DNA of 12,849 nt from Phoronis ovalis (Eukaryota > Phoronida > Phoronidae): positions 1 through 12,849 of the forward strand of contig JAOXYB010042137.1 of assembly GCA_028565635.1 (NCBI GenBank), in the 5' to 3' direction. How positions within the stretch are numbered: position 1 is the first letter of the stretch; each line of letters begins with the position of its first letter. A program made the position numbers and the translations under genes. This document shows, piece after piece, positions 8,577 to 12,849 of the stretch. The notes beneath the pieces were generated by a model. It saw only the letters and a program-made list of their open reading frames with translations. It ran no database searches and was not told where the DNA came from.

Positions 8577-8814
8577 TAACCTGAAGGGTTCTGTCCGGGG
8601 GTTCTGTGCCCAAATGTGTATTTTACTGTTAAGAGATATTATAAAGATATAAAGTCAATGGTTAAATTAAAATATTTAATATACGCGCATTCAATTGATT
8701 TTTTTCTGCGCGAGAGGGGGATATTAAAGCTTCTTTCTGTGAGAGCAATAAATGCTAGGTTTTCTATGCACACAGAATGCACCCATCCGTCCACCCCAGA
8801 CGGGGAGCCCAACG

Positions 8815-8828
8815 TATATATATATATA
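8815..8828. repeat. (TA)7 microsatellite
   Basis: Seven TA dinucleotides follow a GC-richer block CACCCCAGACGGGGAGCCC. They lie within overlapping open frames on both strands (8616-8885 plus, 8639-8989 minus), neither of which has protein-like features. Confidence 0.9.
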
Positions 8829-8889
8829 CTCCTAAGTACAGTTGTGAGTATAATTCCTTGGTGTCGCGAAGATGCATGTACATGAATTC

Positions 8890-10850
8890 TGAAGCTTTGT
8901 TTAATAATTTTTTTTCTCATAGCATGAATATTCGTATCTTTAATTGATATCTCAATTTCAATTGTTATGACGTAAACGGACATAATCAAAGATAGTAGTT
9001 AATATGAAATATATACATTTCTTATTGGGTTTCAAGAGGTCCAATAATATATTACACTCTTTGTTTATTTAGAAAACAAGGTAAAAGTTATTAATGTTTA
9101 TAAATGCTATGTTGTTCGGATACGCACGCGGAAATATGATAATATTTATTGACTCGTAGGGAAGAGGAAATTAACGGGAAGGCAGTGGAATGTCGTATTT
9201 TATGAGGGCACTTGAATTATTAAAATAATAAATTTGAATGTGTATGTCAATACTACCTGGAATTAATGCTCTACTCCATCGGCTTAATTCGTATTATTGC
9301 AAAAAGCGTTTGTTCAGCATACAAGTATACTCTTTTCTCAACGCCAGTAACGTTTATGTCGCACTAAAACATAACATATGCATAGACACAAAAGAATCTG
9401 CTACTCACATCGTGCTGCTTACGCACATAAATTGTGCTCTCTTTGTTTTGCAATCCTTACTTTTAAATGTAACCTAATTAAAATCACATCAAGGCATGTA
9501 TACATTCAATGTTAATGCGTCATTTCACGTTTCACAGCTTCACCCCAGACTGAATACTAAAAACAAGTTGTGGAAAAACTTTTAGCAAACAAAGAAACCA
9601 TAATGTCATGTAATATACCTGTTTTTTTAAAATTTAAATTACGTTTATTTTTATTATTTAAACATGTTCATTGTACATTGCCATCTGCTGGATGTATAAC
9701 CATGTATTAAAATTAATAATTATTATTAAATTGAACTTTATATTTGTTCAAAATTACCTATAATAACTGAAACATGAAAAACCATGGGACACCGTAAAAA
9801 CTAATATGGAATGCGGACATACCGCGATAAGCATTTATAAGAAGGAGGAAATTTATTGCACGAATAATTATCATACCACCCAGTGACATAGACTATCGCT
9901 AACCAGGTAACAATCATAGGTAACTGAACTAAATTTCAGAAATATATTCTAAAAAATAAACCTAAATTTCTTTATATTTAAGCAATTTTTGAAGAAAAAA
10001 TGGTTTTGTGCATGGTTAGAAATCTATATGTCGTAAAAAAGCTCTCGTCTAGTGTATACTTCAGCAACTACAACTTTAGTGACCAGTTGGCTCGGTCATC
10101 AGCAATACACAGCTAGTTTGTGTGTTTTCATTCTACAAATGACCTTTTGCATCCAACTGCTCGACTTCTAGTGTATCTTAAAAGTACAGCCGAGCTAAAA
10201 ATTACTATCAAGGCTTCGTCAATGGATATTTTGATTTGAGGACTAGTTCGACTTGATCAGGATTCAATTTTTAGCTTCTGTTGATTTTTATGTATTTATT
10301 TTATTTATGCATTCTTCATAAAGGGTAATCCTTTCAGCGATATACGTTGCTCTACAAAAGAGCCCTCTCTCTACAAAGAAATGCAATACATAAAACAAAA
10401 TTATACAAATAAAACAATGAAAGGAACAAAATTATAAAAGCATGCAACAGTCTGTATCGTACAAGAAACAAAAAAAACATACAAATAGGGTTTAATTAGA
10501 CCTCTGAATAGATAAAAATATTTAGTCTAACACAGTAGTGCAACAAGGAAAATAGAAAATAAATAATTAAAAATGACCCAGGAGGAAATAATAAAAATAT
10601 GTCACAATCAATGTAATCACCTATAATCAAATGGAAAATGTGATGTAATACCTTGATAAGTCAGATAATTGTATACTATTGTGTGAGGTGTTGGAATTGA
10701 ACGTATACTATAAAAATACAAGGATTATTGTTATGTTATTGACTAGAGATAGAAATGATTATGCGTGACTCATTATTTAGTCTTTTGTTTTTCCACTTGT
10801 TGCACTTAAACAAATCAATCTGATAGTTCAGCAGTCTTTCCGGCCATTGT
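8890..10850. other. AT-rich intergenic stretch upstream of the FBXL4-like gene
   Basis: I see no gene here. The plus-strand frame 9238-9477 has no recognisable features. Minor structures are a 10-bp inverted repeat GCTAAAAATT/AATTTTTAGC around 10194-10276, and A-rich low-complexity sequence at 10380-10470 with repeated AACAAAATTATA. An AP-1-type TGACTCA lies at 10766-10772 and a CTCF-type motif at 9679-9691. Confidence 0.5.
9679..9691 (-). promoter_or_regulatory. CTCF-consensus motif
   Basis: The minus strand reads CCAGCAGATGGCA, matching every position of the bilaterian CTCF core CCASYAGRKGGCR. It lies 1.3 kb upstream of the FBXL4-like start and points the opposite way to the motif at 10961. 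It is a motif match only. Confidence 0.4.
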
Positions 10851-10997
10851 AGCAAACTGATGTATTATTAATAGCAGACATGCGCGACGTTTAACGTGAA
10901 GCATGTATAGTATAGGCCCGGGAGTATACGCTCATACAACAGTGCCAATTATAAAAACTACCACCAGGGGGCGTCCAATGTTGCACTCCATATTAAT
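10850..10997 (+). promoter_or_regulatory. Putative promoter / 5' leader of the FBXL4-like gene
   Basis: The interval is less AT-rich than the flanking DNA. It contains an NRF1-like half site (CATGCGCG, near 10878), two CCAAT boxes (10945-10949 and 10975-10979), a CTCF motif (10961-10973) and a YY1-like AATATGGCGGA that overlaps the start codon, as is common for TATA-less animal housekeeping genes. An out-of-frame ATG at 10979 in weak context opens a short frame overlapping the coding start and would act as an upstream ORF if it is transcribed. Confidence 0.4.
10961..10973 (+). promoter_or_regulatory. CTCF-consensus motif at the FBXL4-like promoter
   Basis: CCACCAGGGGGCG matches all 13 positions of CCASYAGRKGGCR and is close to the strongest form known for bilaterian CTCF. 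It stands out in a sequence this AT-rich. It lies 24 bp before the start codon, so it may overlap the transcription start region. Confidence 0.5.
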
Positions 10998-11189
10998 ATG
11001 GCGGACAAAGGGTCAAAGGATAATATTAATAATAAACACGGATCGAATTATCGGACATTTGCCGAAGAAGTTGTAAGATTTAGTTCGCAGTACGGGAGCG
11101 AGACAACTATTTCGTATGCAGCTGGGAATCTAGCAGGTCCTCACAGTATATGGCCAAATTATGGCGATTTTACACAAGCATTTGTGCTG
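10998..11189 (+). CDS. FBXL4: FBXL4-like F-box/LRR protein, first coding exon (5' part only)
   Basis: FBXL4 is the substrate-recognition part of an SCF ubiquitin ligase. In vertebrates it sits at the mitochondrial outer membrane and restrains mitophagy. This 64-codon exon covers the start of the N-terminal discoidin-like region. Motifs matching the family are EEVVRFSSQYGSE (23-35), NLAG (44-47) and PNYGDFTQ (53-60), in the same order and spacing as in vertebrate FBXL4, where RTYG should follow directly. The donor CTG|GTATGT at 11190 falls just at that point (phase 0). The F-box and LRRs would be in later exons outside the window. ATG 10998 is the first in-frame start after a stop near 10905 and has a strong context (A at -3, G at +4). 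The leader, residues 1-20, is polar, with no hydrophobic or mitochondrial-type segment. Reading on past the donor gives only ten more codons. Confidence 0.82.
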
Positions 11190-11232
11190 GTATGTTTTAA
11201 TAAAAAAATGGATGACATGTAAATGTAATCGG

Positions 11233-11241
11233 ACATTGTGA
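11233..11241 (+). repeat. Left target-site duplication ACATTGTGA
   Basis: It is identical to 11738-11746 and directly abuts the first base of the fold-back element terminus. Confidence 0.85.
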
Positions 11242-11737
11242 TAGTCCTAGCTTCTTGACCCTGCTATCGCTTGCCTGCTGCGAAACCGTAGTGTCATAGC
11301 CCAGATAGTCTTAATACCAGTATAAGTTAGACTCTTGCATAAACACTCGCCGTGTCCAAAAAAAATTCAAACCAAAATTGTTGTTTTGTTATCTCTGAAA
11401 CTCCTTCTTGGGTTATCTGTCAATTGAAGCTTGATTAATACTCCTCAAGGTGACTTTTAGCATATAAATCCATTACAGTCAGGCAAACGCGAAATTTTCT
11501 TCTTGCATGGATTTGTACACTAAAAATCAACTTGAGTAGTATTACTCAAGCTTCAAATGACAGATAACCCACAAGAAGTATCACTAGAGACAGACAAGAC
11601 AACAATTATTATTATTGAATTTTTCGACACACGGCATGTTTTTATCAAGAGGCTAACTTCTGGTTTTAACACTATTTATAGGCTGTGGCCCTACGGCTTC
11701 GCCGCACTTCGATAGTAGGGTCATGAAGCTAGGACTA
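11242..11737. mobile_element. 496-bp fold-back (Mutator-like?) non-autonomous transposon
   Basis: The left arm (11242-11473) and right arm (11507-11737) are imperfect reverse complements over almost their whole length, leaving a 33-nt loop. Termini are TAGTCCTAGCTTC and its exact complement GAAGCTAGGACTA. Further matches include GACCCTGCTATCG / GACCCTACTATCG, GCCGTG, and GGGTTATCTGTCAATTGAAG / GGGTTATCTGTCATTTGAAG. A perfect 9-bp direct repeat ACATTGTGA flanks it at 11233-11241 and 11738-11746, the target-site duplication. A 9-bp duplication with long inverted repeats is typical of Mutator-like and some fold-back elements; hAT (8 bp) and Merlin (8-9 bp) are less fitting. It has no transposase, so it would move in trans. 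It sits 52 bp downstream of the FBXL4-like splice donor. Confidence 0.88.
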
Positions 11738-11746
11738 ACATTGTGA
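11738..11746 (+). repeat. Right target-site duplication ACATTGTGA
   Basis: It directly abuts the last base of the fold-back element and is identical to the left copy, with no mismatches. Confidence 0.85.
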
Positions 11747-11790
11747 ATGCCATAATTAAGACGAATTATTCCTGATTTGGATGTCATGGT

Positions 11791-11808
11791 GGGGGGGGGG
11801 GGGGGGGG
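11791..11808 (+). repeat. Poly(G)18 homopolymer
   Basis: Eighteen uninterrupted G, preceded by GGT and followed by TG. It can form a G-quadruplex, and its length is likely to be polymorphic or mis-called. In the sense RNA of the FBXL4-like gene it would be a G run in intron 1. On the minus strand it yields a meaningless polyproline in the frame 11653-11967. Confidence 0.95.
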
Positions 11809-11813
11809 TGTAG

Positions 11814-11969
11814 TTGTCAAAAATTTGGTAGGGGTGTGACATAGGGTGGCCACTTGCCAAAAACCTTGGTTTGTATGTGAGCCCCAAGGTAAAAAACACT
11901 CACCCCATGACTTTCCAAAAAACTTGGTTGGGGTGTGAGACCCAAGGTAAGAAATCCCTAATCCCATGA
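11814..11969 (+). repeat. 58-bp tandem repeat, two full units plus a shortened one
   Basis: Units begin at 11814 (40 nt, shortened), 11854 (58 nt) and 11912 (58 nt). Each starts TTGYCAAAAA-type or TTTCCAAAAAACTTGG and continues with a GGTGTGAG-type core, CCCAAGGTAA and a CCCATGA end. The third unit reads ACTTGGTTGGGGTGTGAGAC where the second has CCTTGGTTTGTATGTGAGCC. Diverged minisatellite adjacent to the poly(G) tract. Confidence 0.75.
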
Positions 11970-12219
11970 TAAAAACTGCATTCTGAAAATATATCCCATG
12001 TTTAAAATTTATTTACAAAAATACACCCCATGGTAAAAAAATCCAAGAGATATCCTGGAAGAAAAATAACTAAAATCCTGGAAATTTGCACCAAAAATAT
12101 GGCACCTCGCTGTAAATATATACCCAATAGTAAACATTTATTTGCAAAAAATCATACCCCATGGTAAAAAGTTTTAAATAATCCTGAAAAAGATACCTCA
12201 CGGTAAATATATATATATA
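11970..12219 (+). repeat. Degenerate repeats with ACCCCATGGTAAAAA motifs and an AT microsatellite
   Basis: CCCCATGGTAAAAA occurs near 12026 and 12157, each preceded by an ATTTATTTNCAAAAA-type segment, giving a period of about 130 bp. ACCTCGCTGTAAATATAT (12104) and ACCTCACGGTAAATATAT (12195) form another pair 91 bp apart. The block ends in an ATATATATATATA run (12207-12219). These look like decayed relatives of the 58-bp units, sharing the CCCATG and GGTAA words. Confidence 0.6.
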
Positions 12220-12428
12220 ATATACAGTTGCTATGGCTGTGTCCTCCCAGGGGAAGTAATGTTACTTTTAACACACTGTCATTGGGAAGATTATTTGAAT
12301 TGGTTGCTTGGCTTTACATTGTAATGATTAACTTTCTTCTGGAAACTAACATTAATGTTCGTAATGATCTATATCCCTCTTCTAAAAATGTTAAAAATGA
12401 CAACTTCCGCTAACTTGAAAAATTAGGC

Positions 12429-12724
12429 AAACACCCACTCTAGTAAATCTTAAGAACAAATCACAAGTGACATAATCGTGATACTACATCATTCTTATTT
12501 TAAAATAAACAGTCAGTTGCTTACACTATATCTTACCTTGCACTAAGACAAATCACTATTATCTTCAATAGGTTCGTGCTTAGTGTGTATTTAGAAGAAG
12601 AACATTTGTATTTTTTCTGTTTGTTAAACATTAATGGCACATACTATACTGAAACAGCCCACTTCTATTAAATCCTCTGATAAACACCCAATATAAGCCT
12701 CTTAACTTAATAAACACCCACTCT
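12429..12724 (+). repeat. Scattered AAACACCCA(CTCT) motifs
   Basis: AAACACCCACTCT is present at 12429-12441 and 12712-12724, with AAACACCCA at 12682-12690; the last two share a TAAACACCCA core. They sit in C-poor, A/T-rich intronic sequence that continues to the window end with CCCC-containing A-rich DNA and (TA)n. These are probably degraded interspersed repeat units. Confidence 0.5.
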
Positions 12725-12849
12725 CAAAAAAAATATATTTCCGCATAACTATTAAATTTTATTAGTTAATTGATTATTAAATGCCCCATTTATACTTATA
12801 TCCCCATTCCAATAATCACCCCACCCAAACAGTTTCAATTATATATATA

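Larger units (their letters stand above)
11190..12849 (+). other. FBXL4-like intron 1 (5' part, runs off the window)
   Basis: The donor GTATGT is at 11190-11195. No sequence encoding the expected RTYG continuation appears before the window ends, so the intron is at least 1,660 bp. It is filled with a fold-back transposon, a poly(G) tract and several tandem or degenerate repeats listed separately. Confidence 0.7.

Noticed and set aside
8639-8989. 116-codon minus-strand open frame, one of the longest in the window
   Set aside because: It runs through a (TA)7 microsatellite, overlaps an open frame on the other strand and shows no domain, signal peptide or splice context.
11653-11967. 104-codon minus-strand frame with polyproline and repeated HTPTKF segments
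   Set aside because: It is the translation of the poly(G) tract, the 58-bp tandem repeat and the end of the fold-back element; the internal repetition comes from the DNA repeat.
1-12849. CRISPR arrays, bacterial defence or phage systems, rRNA or tRNA genes
   Set aside because: No regularly spaced repeats with unique spacers, no operon-like packing, and no ribosomal or tRNA consensus were found; both named genes are animal genes with introns.

Overview
The window reads as nuclear DNA of an animal, most likely a bivalve or other lophotrochozoan. It is strongly AT-rich, has long gene-free stretches, spliced genes with GT-AG introns, fold-back repeats and microsatellites. Two genes can be named with confidence. 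The first is a secreted interleukin-17 family cytokine on the minus strand, of the expanded invertebrate type seen in molluscs. The second is the first coding exon of an FBXL4-like F-box/LRR protein on the plus strand. Nothing prokaryotic or viral is recognisable, and I see no operon, CRISPR array, tRNA or rRNA. The assignment to a bivalve is inference from the IL-17 type and repeat style.

Layout. 1-800 is mostly a diverged fold-back repeat (arms about 161-351 and 570-785). 800-2240 has no identifiable gene; one 42-bp sequence at 1024-1065 has good splice signals but is unassigned. 2244-4340 is the complete IL-17 gene read right to left: 27-nt first coding exon (4314-4340), 681-bp intron (3633-4313), main coding exon (2955-3632), then a putative 3' UTR with three AU-rich nonamers and a poly(A) signal at 2244-2249. 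AP-1-type sites lie upstream of the start and in the intron. 4450-10850 is essentially intergenic. It holds a degenerate TTTGGATT-type repeat field (about 6000-6425), small tandem repeats, a full CRE palindrome, two unassigned candidate terminal exons on the minus strand (5809-5901 and 7070-7142), and CTCF-consensus-like sites. The FBXL4-like promoter and exon 1 occupy about 10850-11189, with a perfect CTCF-type motif 24 bp before the start codon.

The remainder (11190-12849) is intron 1 of the FBXL4-like gene and is repeat-rich. It starts with a 496-bp fold-back transposon with about 231-bp inverted arms and a perfect 9-bp target duplication. Next come an 18-G homopolymer, a 58-bp tandem repeat, further degenerate repeats and scattered AAACACCCA motifs.

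The two named genes are divergently oriented, with starts 6.7 kb apart and candidate insulator motifs between them; they are not expected to share a pathway. The window contains no convincing new multi-gene system. The best new observations are the fold-back element with its target duplication, the CTCF-like motif pair, the rebuilt IL-17 first exon, the cytokine-like 3' UTR, and the unassigned candidate exons.
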